Positions 1 to 12,070 of a stretch of DNA of 64,000 nucleotides are shown here, in pieces. Each line of letters opens with the position of its first letter. Position 1 is the first letter of the stretch. A program made the translations under genes and the position numbers. The notes below the pieces were generated by a model. It saw only the letters and a program-made list of their open reading frames with translations, ran no database searches and had not been told where the DNA came from. This DNA is from Eremophila alpestris peregrina (taxonomy: Eukaryota; Chordata; Aves; Passeriformes; Alaudidae): NCBI GenBank assembly GCA_009792885.1, contig WMCF01000012.1, forward strand, positions 14,967,183 to 15,031,182. The letters run 5' to 3'.

Positions 1-343
1 GGACAGTAGATAGTGGAAGGTGATTTTCTGATTCCCTAAACATTTGTCCCTATCCTCTGTCCCTATAAGATTATTCAGTAGCACTAATTTGCCATGCATT
101 CATTTTAGAATGTGGTCTCAAAATGGTCACTGGTATGCCCAGTAATTCATTTGGCTGTGTTTTGAACTCAAGATTTTGCCACTATCAAAATCTGATTGTT
201 TTTGTATTTAGTTTTCCTATTGCAAAGTATATCTGGTATTTCATGAAGCTTCAAGGTGTCTCCAATCTGCAAGATGCTTGTGGTGGAATACTTCTTTCCA
301 GCATTTGTGTTAGGTTCATTCTTTGATATAACCTCTTTTTCAG
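1..343 (+). other. ADAMTSL1: 3' end of the intron upstream of exon 1
   Basis: AT-rich sequence ending in a pyrimidine tract and CAG acceptor at 341-343. I see no exon, repeat or other gene in it. Confidence 0.8.
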
Positions 344-455
344 ATCCGTTATGCTGGTGCTGCTGACAGTTCAGTCCAGTTCATCTTCTACCAGCCTATC
401 ATTCACAGATGGAGGGAAACTGATTTTTTCCCTTGTTCAGCATCCTGTGGTGGAG
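344..455 (+). CDS. ADAMTSL1: ADAMTSL1 exon 1 of window: end of spacer and first half of TSR 1
   Basis: The exon is 112 nt, entered in phase 0 and left in phase 1 (window residues 1-37 plus the first base of 38). The acceptor is CTTTTTCAG and the donor GGAG|GTAATG. It encodes the conserved run FIFYQPIIHRWRETDFFPC followed by SASCGG, the last part of the ADAMTS-type spacer and the first two cysteines of a TSR. The motif CSASCGGG, completed by exon 2, is a POFUT2 O-fucosylation site. The splice cut falls inside the CGG-G motif, as it does again between exons 7 and 8. Confidence is high because the codon frame continues exactly into exon 2. Confidence 0.95.
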
Positions 456-1074
456 GTAATGAATTACCACTGTATTTCAGAAGCTGTCATCTGCATACGT
501 GACCTGTCCCAACTGCTGCCCTGAGTTTTGGACCTTAAAAATGGAAAAAATCTAAAACTTTGAATAGTTACAAGTAAAGGGATTTAACAACGTGGTAGTA
601 GCCTGTAGATTTTCAGCATTGTGCCAGACTCTGTAGATAAAGCACATCTTGATTGCTACTAATCTGCATTTAAAGCTACAGATGTCAAACATAAGGGCTG
701 ATGGGATTTGGGCCTAGTTTTGGTAAAACAAGATGTCTCTGTTCATCCCTGCTCCTACCAGCAAGTTTATTCTCTACACTGAAACTAAGGGCACAATTCT
801 TGGTGACTAAGAAACCTCAGCCTTTGTTTTTTTCTCTTTGTTTTTTCTACTTCTGAATTTTTGCTTTGACCATACTGGTTATCGTTCATTTCCTACTACA
901 TATGATTTACATTACTGTTTTCAATCTGGCCTGCAAAACAACAGCTGTTATGTCCAAAAGCACTGAAGCTTGCTGAAATTACTTTTCTTTTTCCAAACCA
1001 GAACTTAGATACATTTCAGAGCCAGACAGGAAGAACATCACATCTCACATTATTTATTTCTCTGTGTCTCACAG
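456..1074 (+). other. ADAMTSL1: Intron 1 (619 bp)
   Basis: GT at 456-457 and CTCACAG at 1068-1074. Ordinary AT-rich intron sequence; I recognise no repeat or RNA gene. Confidence 0.85.
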
Positions 1075-1213
1075 GTTATCAACTGACATCTGCTGAGTGC
1101 TTTGATCTGAGAAGCAATCGGGTTGTAGCAGATCAGTACTGCCACTATTATCCTGAAAATATCAAGCCAAAGCCAAAACTTCAAGAGTGTAATCTGGATC
1201 CTTGTCCTGCAAG
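1075..1213 (+). CDS. ADAMTSL1: ADAMTSL1 exon 2: second half of TSR 1
   Basis: The exon is 139 nt, phase 1 to phase 2 (residues 38-83 plus two bases). It starts with YQLTSAECFDLRSNRVVAD and ends with KLQECNLDPCPA, supplying the last four cysteines of the TSR begun in exon 1. The donor is CAAG|GTCAGT. The exon has the same phases and the same module content as exon 8, which ends in LDPCPP; this supports descent of both from one ancestral exon. No signal of decay is visible. Confidence 0.95.
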
Positions 1214-1710
1214 GTCAGTTGGCTTTAATTTTGAAGGAGAATGAGCTTTAAAGAAGTAAAATAAAATAGAAAAATATTCTGTTGCAATTTCTCACAGTGT
1301 CATTTATCCTGCATAATTCAACTTCTCTCTCATTCTAAGAATGCATTGTGTAGAACACTTCTATTTAGAACCTTCACATAGCAAAGACTGATTTGAAATG
1401 GTTGTTTCTTCCCATCAGAATATATTTTGCCTCATTAATTGTTACCAAGTATGAGAAAACAAATTGTCCATGGTACCATCCCCATGATCAATACACATCT
1501 CTTAAGTGTTAGTGAGATGGAAAAAATTCTTTTTGCACAAAAATCACTGTCATCACAATTAGATGAACTATTTTTATGGGGTTTTTAAACATTTTTGTCC
1601 TTAATAAAAAGCCTACTTGCATTTATTGCAGCTTGTAAAATGTAATGAGTGATCTTGTTCTAGTTGACAATGTCCTTTGGCCCTGCATGAAAGTCTCATC
1701 TCTTCTGCCC

Positions 1711-1925
1711 CATAGAAACAGAGAATGGGTAAGGTTAGAAGGGACCACAGGGGGTCATCTGGTCCAACCATCCCAGAGCACATGGCACAGAATCATGTTC
1801 AGATGGTTCTTGAATATCCCCAGTGAGAGAGACTCCACAACCTCTCTGGGCAGTCTGTGCCAGTTAACTGGCACTGCACAGTACAGACACTCTTCCTCAT
1901 ATTAAGGTGGAACTTCCACTGTTCA
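1711..1925 (-). repeat. CR1 LINE 3' fragment
   Basis: The + strand reads CATAGAAACAGAGAATGGGT, then TTAGAAGGGACCACAG, then CATCTGGTCCAACC, ending near CTTCCTCATATTAAGGTGGAACTTCC. This is the reverse complement of the avian CR1 3' region, so the element lies on the - strand with its 3' terminus at 1711. About 215 bp survive, 5'-truncated as is usual for CR1, with no coding capacity. Confidence 0.88.
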
Positions 1926-4900
1926 TTCTTCCTCAGAAGACTAATAGTAAAAATAGCAAGATCAGATAGTCAGATTTTTTTCAGGTATAAGAAAAGAAAG
2001 AAAACCACAAAAAGAACAATCTTTTGTTTCACTGATTGCCCTGAACTTCAGTGGGGATCCATCTGTAGCCACTCAACAAACAGCAAGCATTTATCTGTGC
2101 AGTCTAAAACTTTTGGTCCTCTTGCGTGGTTATGCTAAAAGATGGTTAAGCATAGCACAGCAGGCATGACAAGGATGCTCTAAAGCCATTATATCACCAG
2201 CTCCTTTCCCTCTAGCCTAGTTTCTTACCACGTGTGATAAAGTGAGTTCAAGCAAGTGTCATCTAAAATGTTGCTGTGTCGCTTCAGATTGCTGAAGGTT
2301 GTCAAAGAAAAAAGATATCCTAATGAGAAAAAGGATGCTAAAGAAACCTGTGGGTCTGTGTATCCCTGTGACTGAGGATGGTTGCTACCCAAACCAGGTG
2401 CACCAGCTTTAAAGTAGCTAGGTATTATCAGAGCAGAATAGATCACTCTAAGGCAAAGATAGATTTCACTTCTTATAGAAAGTTTTCACTGAAGTTCACT
2501 GACCTTTTCTGGAGTTAACACTCAGGTTTCTTTCTCATTGAAGATGCCTTTACCCAGAGTATATGGCAGTTTAAATGCCTTTGTTCCTATAAGCATATTT
2601 TGTTAGAGACACGTGTCAGTAGAGGCCAGGTATGATCAGGTAGAAGGCTGAAACATTAATGTCTCAGGAAAAGGATGGTTGAAAAACGTGAATCAATATA
2701 GAAGCTATCTTCTAGAGTCACCTATCACAGTCTCAATGAGAAAGTAATTTTATGTAGTTGCTTTTTTTTTTTTAATTCTCAGATGTTATTTTTTAAACAT
2801 TCGGTTCTGGGTCAAATATGTCATTTGCCTCTGGAATTTGTGCGGTGGATATTTTCCATACTTTTCTCAACGGTTTTAAATGACACATTCTCAAATCGTG
2901 ATGCAGATGGCTGCATGGTGCATGGGAGAAAAGAGAAAAAAAATAATAGCTGGGCAGATGTCAGGAAGCAATTTTGTTTTATCTAAGACATAACAAGGAA
3001 AGGTGTTGATACAAAGACCCTGAGGGGAGGGAGAGTCATTTAAAAATACAGCTATGCCATCCCAGAGGAACTGGCTTTTTAGAAACATCTTCACAGTATG
3101 CCAAATTTCAAATTACTATTTTCAAAAGTGCCTTTGTAAAGAATTCAAGAATCAACAAACCAGAGGGGAAAAAACCCAAAAAAAAAACCCAGAGGAAATC
3201 TGTGGTAACTTCTGGATTCCTGATGATTTCTTACAGTCAGGAAGAGGGTAGATGAAGCAGAAACATGGGGTCAGAAGCATGGACAAGGAGGGTGTCTTGG
3301 CTCTGCAGTGTCTTTGCTGTATGATACCCTCTGCTCCACCAGTATAAAAACTAAAAAGTTAATTTTTCCTGGCAAACCCGGTTCCAGTGAGGCATAGCTG
3401 ATTAGTGGTTGCTAACTGTTCCTATGGTGTGTTAATGAATGTCACAGAAAATAATCATTGAACACCATGGTGGCACTGAGTAAAGGAACTCAGAGTGGCT
3501 GCTGTAGGACAAGCTTGCACTAAAATTTTCAGCAAAGGCAAAGCTGAAAGACAAGTTTAAATGAATATCACAGGTATTGTGCGAGCCTGCAATAAGTCGC
3601 CTCTTGAAGTTCAGTGCATTATGCATTTTGTGCATAATGTTTCACTTTATAGTGTTTACTCATGGCAATAATTAGCAGTATTGCTGACATCATGAACAGC
3701 AAAAAAAGCTTAGTCTCAATGAACATGGGAAAGTATGTGAATGGTTATTTATCAAACACATGCTCATTTTTCAGGTTAAGTAGAGGCAGGCACATACACT
3801 GTTCATCTAAGTCAGACCAGTGATTCCTGTCTCATCTCACAGAATACATGATGACACTGAGTGCCTTTTAATCCCAACATATCAATGTTCTATTCAGCCT
3901 CTCTTATCAAACCTGTTTTGGATCCAGCTCATGCCTTAAAACGTAAAAAGGAAAGATCTGTTTGTTTACAATCCATTAGGATTTTACAGCAGTCTGCTTT
4001 TGACTGGCAAAATAAATCTATATGCCTATTATCTACTGTTGTAAACAGCAGCCAGTCCAATCTAGTCCAGTCCTTTTCTAGGTGGCAGAATCCAACATTA
4101 GTATTTTGTCTATTTAATTAAGTGAAAATCTTTTAACTACCCAAAACTTCACAGACTGGAAGGTATTTTTAGCTTTCATCTTTACCCTTCTTTCAAGTAT
4201 ATTTTAATAAAAAAGGAGTGGAACTTTTTTCTTCCTGATTAGAAAAAAGATTTGTTCATATTTGACTTAACTTGGTGTGCTAAACACTTATTTAGGAAAA
4301 TTCTAAACTGCTATAACCAGAAGATACATTCATAATTTGCTTCATAATTCCAAGGCTTCCCCCCTAAAAAGAGATTTTGAGAAATGTGAAAAAGGTTGCT
4401 TCCCCACTCATCATTCACTAGCTCACCAGGATACTCTCAGTATTTCTTGATTTCATCTTCAGTTTTTAGGTGGAATTCCCATCCATGCCATTCTGCATTT
4501 TTACCAGCCTCTCGTATTTTTTTGTCTATTTCCTCTACATGCTAATGTGGGAGTTTCTCAGTCAAAAAAGCTCTATTCGTGTTTTTACCAGGAGATTTCC
4601 ATGTTGTATAAAGATTTCTAGAGGCAAGTTCAGCAAAGATTGTAAATTCATAAAGCAACTGTTTAAATGTTTCACATTAGCAACCCTCTAGTATAAAGTG
4701 TTCTTTTTAACACTTCACTTCCTGGAGTTTGGCTAGAGTTTTATTTGTAAGGCTGCCACTAGTGTTTATACCTTTGGAGAGTTTGGGGGAAAATCTCTCA
4801 CTCCAGCAAGGTTTTCAGCATCCACAGACCTGAAGGAACTTTGAGATATACACTATTAGTGGAGTCCTCCAGCAAAATTGCAAACCCCATCTTCCTGCTT

Positions 4901-5324
4901 ATCAAAGTTTTTCTTTTAGCATTCTCATTTAAATATCCATACTGGGTGGTAGGCATTACCAAAAATAAATTCAAAATTAAATTTAAATGTTAATAAAATT
5001 GTAGCTGTTAGTTGTTAATTTTCAGCTAACCTAACAAGAGCACTGAAGTTCAAGTAAAAGCATACAAAAGATGCGATGTTATGATCATTCAGAGTGATTC
5101 TAAGTAGTGAGAAGTCCATAATATTATTGGCAATGTGAAAGTGGAGTTGTAGATGGTAATAATAATCAGGGTCACCTGAGTTCAAGAGCAGGCTAGAGAT
5201 GAGCAGCAGATAATTCTAATGTCTAAGGAGATACATTTCTTCTCAACACTAGTAGTTGAAACCTTGAAGTTTTGAACAGGGCCAAAGTAATCTAAATTAA
5301 TCTAGAAAATAACTTTGTCAGAAT

Positions 5325-5340
5325 GGGCTGGGGGGGTGGG
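5325..5340 (+). other. G-quadruplex motif
   Basis: GGG-CT-GGGGGGG-T-GGG. The run of seven G can provide two stacks with a one-base loop, giving a canonical short-loop quadruplex pattern on the non-template strand of the gene. Folding is inferred, not shown. Confidence 0.55.
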
Positions 5341-6799
5341 CCAGGAAGCACTTGTCAGGCACTTAAAAGATGCGAATAGCAGAGCAAATTCAGCTCTAAG
5401 GGGACAATACATGTTAATGAAACAGAGAGAAAGGCAGAAAGGAGCTGCCAGGATGTTTCCAATAACAAGCAAGCTGTAAGGTGGGAAATTATATAATGTT
5501 TGTTATAAATAATAAATATATCATGGTGCTCTGAGCATCAAATACAGATATCTGCCAATATGAAGATACAGGAAAATTAGTCTATTTTAAGTCCTAGAAG
5601 ATACCAAAACTGCAGCAAGTAAACGGTCATTCACAGAGGTGTTCACTGGATATGCAGTTGTTAACATTTAGTAGTGTTAACTACTTATCAGCTCATTCCC
5701 TCTTTGTATCAAAAACTGGTTATCCAAACCACAATAAAATATTGAACTGAATAAAAAAGGACATGTTTAGAAGCATTACAGTCATATCACTGGAAGGAAT
5801 TCCTTTTTCTGCATTTGACTGGAAGCCCCCCTTTTGAGCACTGTGAAAAGATTCATTTTTAGCAGTCTATGGCAATGATAATTTAACCATATGTTGCTTA
5901 GAATTTAAATCTCTGCACCATAAACAGGGCCTTTTTTATAAAAGTGTGGTGCTGTCATGCCAAACAGACATTCTGTTTAAAGCAAGAGCTTTAAAACACA
6001 AAAGGATAGCTTTCTCAAAAGTGTTTTTCATTCATAGGTAAGTTTTTAAAGTATCCACTGACATGCCATTTTTGAATGTTTAAGCAGCAGACACTGGCTT
6101 TTGCCAATCTGTAAAGTACTAAGAGCATATAAAAGGACATATAAATACAGTGTATATGCTAGTTCTTCAAGATTCACACTGATAGCATCCAGAAACCAGA
6201 AAGGTAACTCATACTGGTAGCATAACTGAGAATTATGATTTCGATGTCTGGAAAAGTGGGCACTGAAATTAATGTTGTGTATACCTGTGGTGGTAGTGTC
6301 ATCTACCCCAGCTCTGAAGGGAAAAAGTAATAGATTTGCAGAATACTACATGGGAGGTGTTAACAGATACCATATCTTTGAGGGTCTGTTTAACTATTTC
6401 TCAATATAGAAGGTGTTCTTGTAGCACAAGGACATAATGTCACAGTGTGGCATCTTAAAATATCACTGAAATGCAGCATCACACACCACCTTAGTGTCGG
6501 GATTTGAAGTGTTAAAGTGCAATCTTTTGCACAAGGTTGTTGTCTGTCCAGTGATAATCATGGTTTTCACAGAGATGCTGGCTTGGATGCTAAACTATTG
6601 TCTTTTGTGGTGAGAGCTTTCGTGTCTTCCAGCACAGCCAACCCAAGCTACTTTAACTTTTCATTATGATTTGTTCACTGCTAATAATGTCTTAAACATA
6701 TTCCATTGCTCAGATGGCACAGTCTCTGCCATGCAGATCCTTTGCTCTCAGGTCTGACAGATTTCAGTGAAGGCTTAAATCTTCATGTGTGAGTCCACA

Positions 6800-7400
6800 T
6801 CAGGAAAGAGGTGTGATGGGTGCAGCCACCCAGGAGCATGGGCAGCCCTGCAGCTGTGAGTAGGACAGCCTCAGCAAAACAGAGCCCTCAGCAGAAGTGA
6901 AGGCTGTGAGCCAGAGATGTGTGAGCATCCTGGGCAGTGGCACAGCAAGGGTGCAGGACACCAGCACGTGAGTGGTGAGTGGGCAGGTTGTCCCTATGTG
7001 GGTCACACCACCCTGAGGCACCTTGGGAGCAGATGTCCTTTCTTCCTGCTGGCTCCTCTCTCAGTTCTGGCACCCATGCCTCTGCTTGGCTCAACAGGTT
7101 CCAGCGTGAGACTCGTCAGCATGCAGGAGAGAGAGCTGGGAAGGGCTGGCCTTGTCAGAAAGACAGAGTCATCAGGGAGGTAGAAGAGAAAGGCACTTGA
7201 GCTTGTCATCTGTGCAAAATCAGGTTAAGGGGAAAAGGAACAACTGGGGAGGAGCTGACCAAACGTGACTTCCAAGGAATGCAGCTGTGGAAACTCATCC
7301 CAAGGGAAGGCTGAATGTTTGCAGAGATGGCAGATCTGATTGCAGCACTCTCACCTCTGGCATGTGCAGCTCCCATTCCAACCATACACGTGCCTTGGAA
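6800..7400. other. GC-richer block of unknown nature inside intron 2
   Basis: This block is visibly richer in G and C than its surroundings. It has several overlapping open frames of 60-90 codons on both strands, as expected where TA-rich stops are scarce. CpG dinucleotides are few, so it does not look like a CpG island. I do not recognise a repeat family or protein in it. It could be an old transposon or retroviral piece. Confidence 0.4.
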
Positions 7401-8119
7401 GAGCAACTGTGTTGAGACTGCCAGCTCTCAGGAGGAAAAAAACAATAGCATGCAGAATATATGACAAGACTTGTTGGTCTGAAAGGCATGGGAGATTGCA
7501 GACATATGAGACAGAACAGCTCTGCAAAATAATTTGCTTTGTGCTCCTGCTCCTGCCAAATCTCTTGATGTTTTGTGAATGAGTCCTGTTAGCTACTCAC
7601 ACATACTTCAGTGAAGGAATTATTATTTCCTCTGCTCGTTTAGCACACCATTCCCTTTGCACAGTCTGAGTAATACGCAGTAAATAAACCCCATAAAGTA
7701 GATCTCTTCCATCTTGTTTATAGGAGTATGATGGACTGATAGATTCATGGAATTTAAACCACTTTGTCCCATCAAAAAGTAAGAATACACTAAAGTAATC
7801 TCTTAAGATATTTTTGAAGTGTTAAGTTAGTCTTAGGCGTTTTTTAATGGAACACATACAAAAAACCTCACACAAGACTAGCTAGAAAAGTGCAGATGTC
7901 ATTGATAATACCATGACCATCTGTTCTTCTGTTTTATCTTTAAGACAATTATTTTTTAAAATCATAAATTAAACCATTGTGTATTATTGTGGGGGTCTTT
8001 TTCCTTGCTCTGACTATGGCTGTGATTCATTATCTTGTAGCTACAGAATGAGGGTATTTGGCAGCTCCTCACGTATGCACAAAGACAGTGTCAGTAAATC
8101 TGTGGAGTTCAATACTGTT

Positions 8120-8140
8120 TGCAAAAATGCAATTTTTGCA
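8120..8140. repeat. Short inverted repeat
   Basis: TGCAAAAA, a 5-base spacer TGCAA, then TTTTTGCA: an 8-bp perfect stem. It has no terminator role in a vertebrate intron and is probably incidental. Confidence 0.6.
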
Positions 8141-8604
8141 TGCAAAACTTTTTGAAGGTCGAACCTTTCCAATTACAATATTAACTTAGTGTTTTGTAAA
8201 TGTTACTTAATATTTATAACAGTGTTTGAATGTGGTGCAATACAATACAGTTATTTCTATCTGAACGGTCTTGGAAGTAATGCATTCTAAAGCATGTAGA
8301 CCTGGATTATGCATAGACATTATGTTTATTCAAAAGAAAGTACTTTTTACTGCAATGAATAAGAAATGTTTTGAAATCTGCTTCTTTCTTAGGCAGTAGG
8401 TGCTTTTATAGTGTAGTTATTTCAATTTTTAAGTCACTGTGTTAACCTTTTTTTTCAACCACTTCTCAGCAAGCTGATGAGCTGAAAAGTGCAAACATCT
8501 CCAGACTGGAACTTCAACAGCAGTTGTAGAAGAGTCAGGAAAACAGCAAATTCCCAAAAGTAGGGGCAAAAAACCCTCACAAATGTTCCTTTCCATCTTC
8601 TTAG

Positions 8605-8627
8605 AAATAATAATAATAATAATAATT
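8605..8627 (+). repeat. (AAT)n microsatellite
   Basis: About seven uninterrupted AAT units. Confidence 0.9.
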
Positions 8628-9726
8628 CACAATTCCTCCATGTTCTCCAGATGTCTACCCATCAAGCTCTGAAAAGAGCTGTTCATTGACCATACTCTAA
8701 ATGATCAATTTGTCTTTTCCAAAGTTTCCCAGTGCCAGAACAACCTCTCCTAGATTTTTAGATTTTTGTGGGGACAAGCAGCTCTTCGAAGATGCAAATA
8801 TGTGCACTCATGCAGAGAGTTCCTGTGACTGCAGTGGCTGCTAATCTTAGAGGGAACTGTCTAGGCCCTCTCACGCAGTTCCAGGGCTCCAGCTGCTTCC
8901 CGTGCTTCAGCTGGAAAATTCCAGCACACTGACCTGGAGCTGACTCCTTGCTGTGGAAACACAATGGGATCCATTCTTCTATCTTGGACAAATTATGCAT
9001 GTAAAACTCCTGTTGACTGAAAGGAGAATAGACTCCTTTAGGCCTGGCCTGACAAGACTCCTTTGAATGCTTACAGCACTTCTCAGTGGACTGCGTTGAG
9101 GATGGAGAATACTTTCTCCCTTCACCCTCCTTTGCTCATTCCCCCTAACAGACATCCATAGCAGCACACCTACCACCTCTCATCTGTAAAAGACTCCTGA
9201 AAACCACCTTTATTCTTGGCATTCAGTTTCATCTCTCCATGACTTGGATGGAGACACACTTTGTATTTTAATGTAATTAGTATTCACTCATTGATTTTCC
9301 TGTCCACTTGCCCCATCCAAATACCCAGGTGGCTTTGATGAAGGTGATAAATGAGGTCCTCTGAGATCATCGGTTTTATGCTAGTAGATATGCTTGATAA
9401 CTGGGAGACAACATGGTTAAAGTTACTCTGAGTCAAAATTATAAACAGCGCAGATAAAATATGAGATTTCAGACTAGCAATTCAGTGAGACTCTGTAGTT
9501 GCCAGTGAGACAAGTGGCATCCATCTCACGCATAACTGGCATGAAAATATTTCAGGTTATTCCTAATTTTGAGCTATGCTATTGTCTTCTATAACTTTTA
9601 GATGTTACACTGTAACACCACGCCAATAACAGTACAGCACAGCAAGACAACCAGTTATGACAAACAAAAAAATCCAACCTGACATGTTAATCCTTTCTCA
9701 GGCTCCTTCTTTCTCAGGCTTCAGGA

Positions 9727-9768
9727 GAAAAAAATAACTAAACCAAACCAAACCAAACAAAAAAAATG
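9727..9768 (+). repeat. A/C-rich low-complexity tract (AAACC-like)
   Basis: The tract GAAAAAAATAACTAAACC continues into repeated AAACC units and an A8 run. It is similar in composition to tracts at 12462-12590, 14494-14552 and 15147-15290. Confidence 0.8.
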
Positions 9769-10089
9769 CAGGTCTGGATTTGTTTAAGGTGAAGTGACAA
9801 GAATTGCAGATTTAAATTCTTGCAGTGCGATTACCCACATTTCTAATCCTGGCCCCTGTAAAAGCAGAGGTTTTATTTGATGGGCAGAAACAACCATATA
9901 ATAGTTATAAGAAGCTTTTTTTTCTTAGAATTCTCTGAAGCTGATAGAAGTTCCCCTGTTGTCTTCAGTTGCTTTGAATTCAAGCTTCAAGAAAGTATTA
10001 AGGACAAAAGCATTATTTTTAATGCTAGATAATAACAATGTAAGTTAAAATAATATTTGAGTCACTTTTAGCAATAGATTGGTTATTTG

Positions 10090-10117
10090 TAAAAAAAAAA
10101 AAAGTAAAAAGAAAAAA
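10090..10117 (+). repeat. A-tract
   Basis: An A13 run followed by GTAAAAAGAAAAAAG. Simple low-complexity DNA. Confidence 0.8.
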
Positions 10118-10235
10118 GTAGTAACCAGTTATTTATTCTTTAAAATATTCAGAAAAAAATAGGATGGGAGCATATTGTTTTTCAATGGGATGAAAACTTA
10201 GGCAAACTATCTTGTTTTGCTTGTTTATAGTACTA

Positions 10236-10295
10236 TAATACAAAAGGTTGTGTAAAGTAATACAATATTGTAATACAAAAGTTGTATAATGTAAT
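10236..10295 (+). repeat. Imperfect 35-bp tandem duplication
   Basis: TAATACAAAAGGTTGTGTAA at 10236 recurs as TAATACAAAAGTTGTATAA at 10271, with matching GTAAT-type endings. A local duplication that has since diverged. Confidence 0.65.
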
Positions 10296-10360
10296 CATTT
10301 AGTGTTTATTTTATTATGTGTACCTTCTACTCAGAGGGTTGGCATTATTGTTCCTAACAG

Positions 10361-10411
10361 TGATGGATACAAGCAGATCATGCCCTATGACCTCTACCAT
10401 CCCCTTCCTCG
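10361..10411 (+). CDS. ADAMTSL1: ADAMTSL1 exon 3: 51-bp mini-exon, linker between TSR 1 and TSR 2
   Basis: The exon is 51 nt, phase 2 to phase 2. Its first base completes AGT (Ser), followed by DGYKQIMPYDLYHPLP and the first two bases of an Arg codon. The acceptor is TTCCTAACAG and the donor CTCG|GTATGT. The 17-residue linker has no cysteine. The matching linker (DGYKQIMPYDLYHPLPRW) is one I recall from mammalian ADAMTSL1, which makes this tiny exon credible despite 9.1-kb and 4.3-kb flanking introns. Being symmetric, it could be skipped without loss of frame, joining CPA directly to an Arg and the WESTPW of exon 4. Confidence 0.93.
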
Positions 10412-11549
10412 GTATGTAAAACAGTCAACCAGATGCTAGGCTTAACAAATCCATTTTTCTTTTTCTCTTATTCTTCTCTGTACTTCTGCTTTGCTCTCAG
10501 GCTAAATTAACAGATGCTGCTTCTCTCTTGCTCTGCACTCTTACGGATTAATGTGGAGATGTACAAGTGCTAACCTATTTTACTAAATTCTGTCAATGCA
10601 GAACTGAAATTATGGCCTATCTGAAGGAGAAATGCAGATTGATTAAGACTGTGGTCCTTTTCTTTCTCCCATTCCTCAACTCCACTTTCCCTTTTCTCTC
10701 ACAACTTTCCTTTTCTTGCCATTTGCTCCTTTCTGAACAGAATTATAATCTGTGGCTTTGTTACAGACCACAAGATTTTCTCTCCCTCACCCTCGTTTTG
10801 CTGCTTTTTGCATGCCTATAATTTGTGAGATTTTGGATTTCGAGAACATTTGTCTTGTTTTCTGATCCTACAAACCCATGCTAATGCCTTCCCCAGGGGC
10901 ATTAATTCATTGGCTTTTCTAAGAAATAGGTGATCAAGACCTGATTTTTATCCTTAATTATCTTGCAATTAAAATGTCTTTAATGCAAGATTCAAGATTC
11001 TTGTGGAAATAATCAGATGAGTAATTATTCTTTAACCAGTGAATAAGACTGTTGATGATAAAAATGTTTGACAGCTGAAGTATAACAACCTCTGTGTTTT
11101 AAATACTGCCTGGACATGCAAAAGTATTGTGCTGTGTTTTCTTCTTCATTAATTTATGGTATCATGGACCATGAAATAACAGAAAGAACCCTCTTTAATC
11201 CAAGTGAGGAAACAACATCCCTCCAGCTATATTGAGGCCTGATGCTCAGAACCTTCAGCATCCATGTGCAATTGCATTGTGTTCACACTCCACAGTCTCC
11301 AGCCACACCACGGAACAGCTCCCAGCTGAGCAAGACAAGGAGAAGAACTTACTAGCCAAGCATTGTGGCTGCCATTTGTGTTCCAACCCTTCAACATCTT
11401 GCCATTAGGACTAGGCTGTTCTCTTCCCAGATAAATGCTTATGTTCATGTTCACATAGTCATTATCACCAAATATTCGTGAGATGCACTTACCAAATAGA
11501 CTTCTGCATCTAATTCCTTGTTTTCTGGAAAACATTTTCATTTCTTTTT

Positions 11550-11552
<3 letters not shown>

Positions 11553-11595
<43 letters not shown>

Positions 11596-11596
11596 A

Positions 11597-11629
<33 letters not shown>
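11553..11629 (+). repeat. Long A-tract (~75 bp, interrupted once)
   Basis: About 42 A, then a CAC interruption, then about 33 A. I recognise no retroposon body immediately 5' on the + strand, so an expanded simple repeat or a retroposon tail both remain possible. Tract length in the assembly may be inexact. Confidence 0.85.
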
Positions 11630-11631
<2 letters not shown>

Positions 11632-11798
11632 CCACATGCATACCCCCCTAGCCTCAAAAGTTAAACCAGTTAGAAAGGAATATAGAAGTTAAAATATATA
11701 CACAGGGTCTAACACTCTAGTTTAAAAAAAAATATATATTTTATTTCAGTTGTGTATGAAGGCATGAACATGGACGAAGGACAGAGAAAATTTTGTAT

Positions 11799-12070
11799 GA
11801 GGAGAGGAGAGGAGAGGAGAGGAGAGGAGAGGAGAGGAGAGGAGAGGAGNNNNNNNNNNNNNNNNNNNNNNNNNNNNNNNNNNNNNNNNNNNNNNNNNNN
11901 NNNNNNNNNNNNNNNNNNNNNNNNNNNNNNNNNNNNNNNNNNNNNNNNNNNNNNNNNNNNNNNNNNNNNNNNNNNNNNNNNNNNNNNNNNNNNNNNNNNN
12001 NNNNNNNNNNNNNNAGGAGAGGAGAGGAGAGGAGAGGAGAGGAGAGGAGAGGAGAGGAGAGGAGAGGAGG
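11799..12070 (+). repeat. GGAGA pentanucleotide array, all-purine, with assembly gap inside
   Basis: Perfect AGGAG/GGAGA units run from about 11799 to 11849 and resume from 12015 to 12070 on the other side of a run of N. The + strand is pure purine through both arms. True array length is unknown because the gap sits in the repeat. Confidence 0.93.
11850..12014. other. Assembly gap (165 N)
   Basis: Undetermined bases flanked on both sides by the same GGAGA pentamer, so the missing sequence is probably more of the array. Any apparent reading frame across it is an artefact. Confidence 0.97.

Larger units (their letters stand above)
1214..10360 (+). other. ADAMTSL1: Intron 2 (9147 bp)
   Basis: Large intron containing a CR1 fragment (1711-1925), a GC-richer block near 6800-7400 that I cannot assign, an AAT microsatellite (8605-8627), a short perfect inverted repeat (8120-8140), an A/C-rich tract (9727-9768), an A-tract (10090-10117) and an imperfect 35-bp tandem duplication (10236-10295). 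The remainder is AT-rich DNA in which I see no exon or RNA gene. Confidence 0.85.

Noticed and set aside
6800..7209. Overlapping 66-88 codon frames on both strands, considered as a small gene
   Set aside because: Explained by locally higher GC content; no splice, start context or homology support.
11227..11637. 136-codon - strand frame starting with a long Phe run
   Set aside because: The Phe run is the complement of the A-tract; the remainder resembles no protein.
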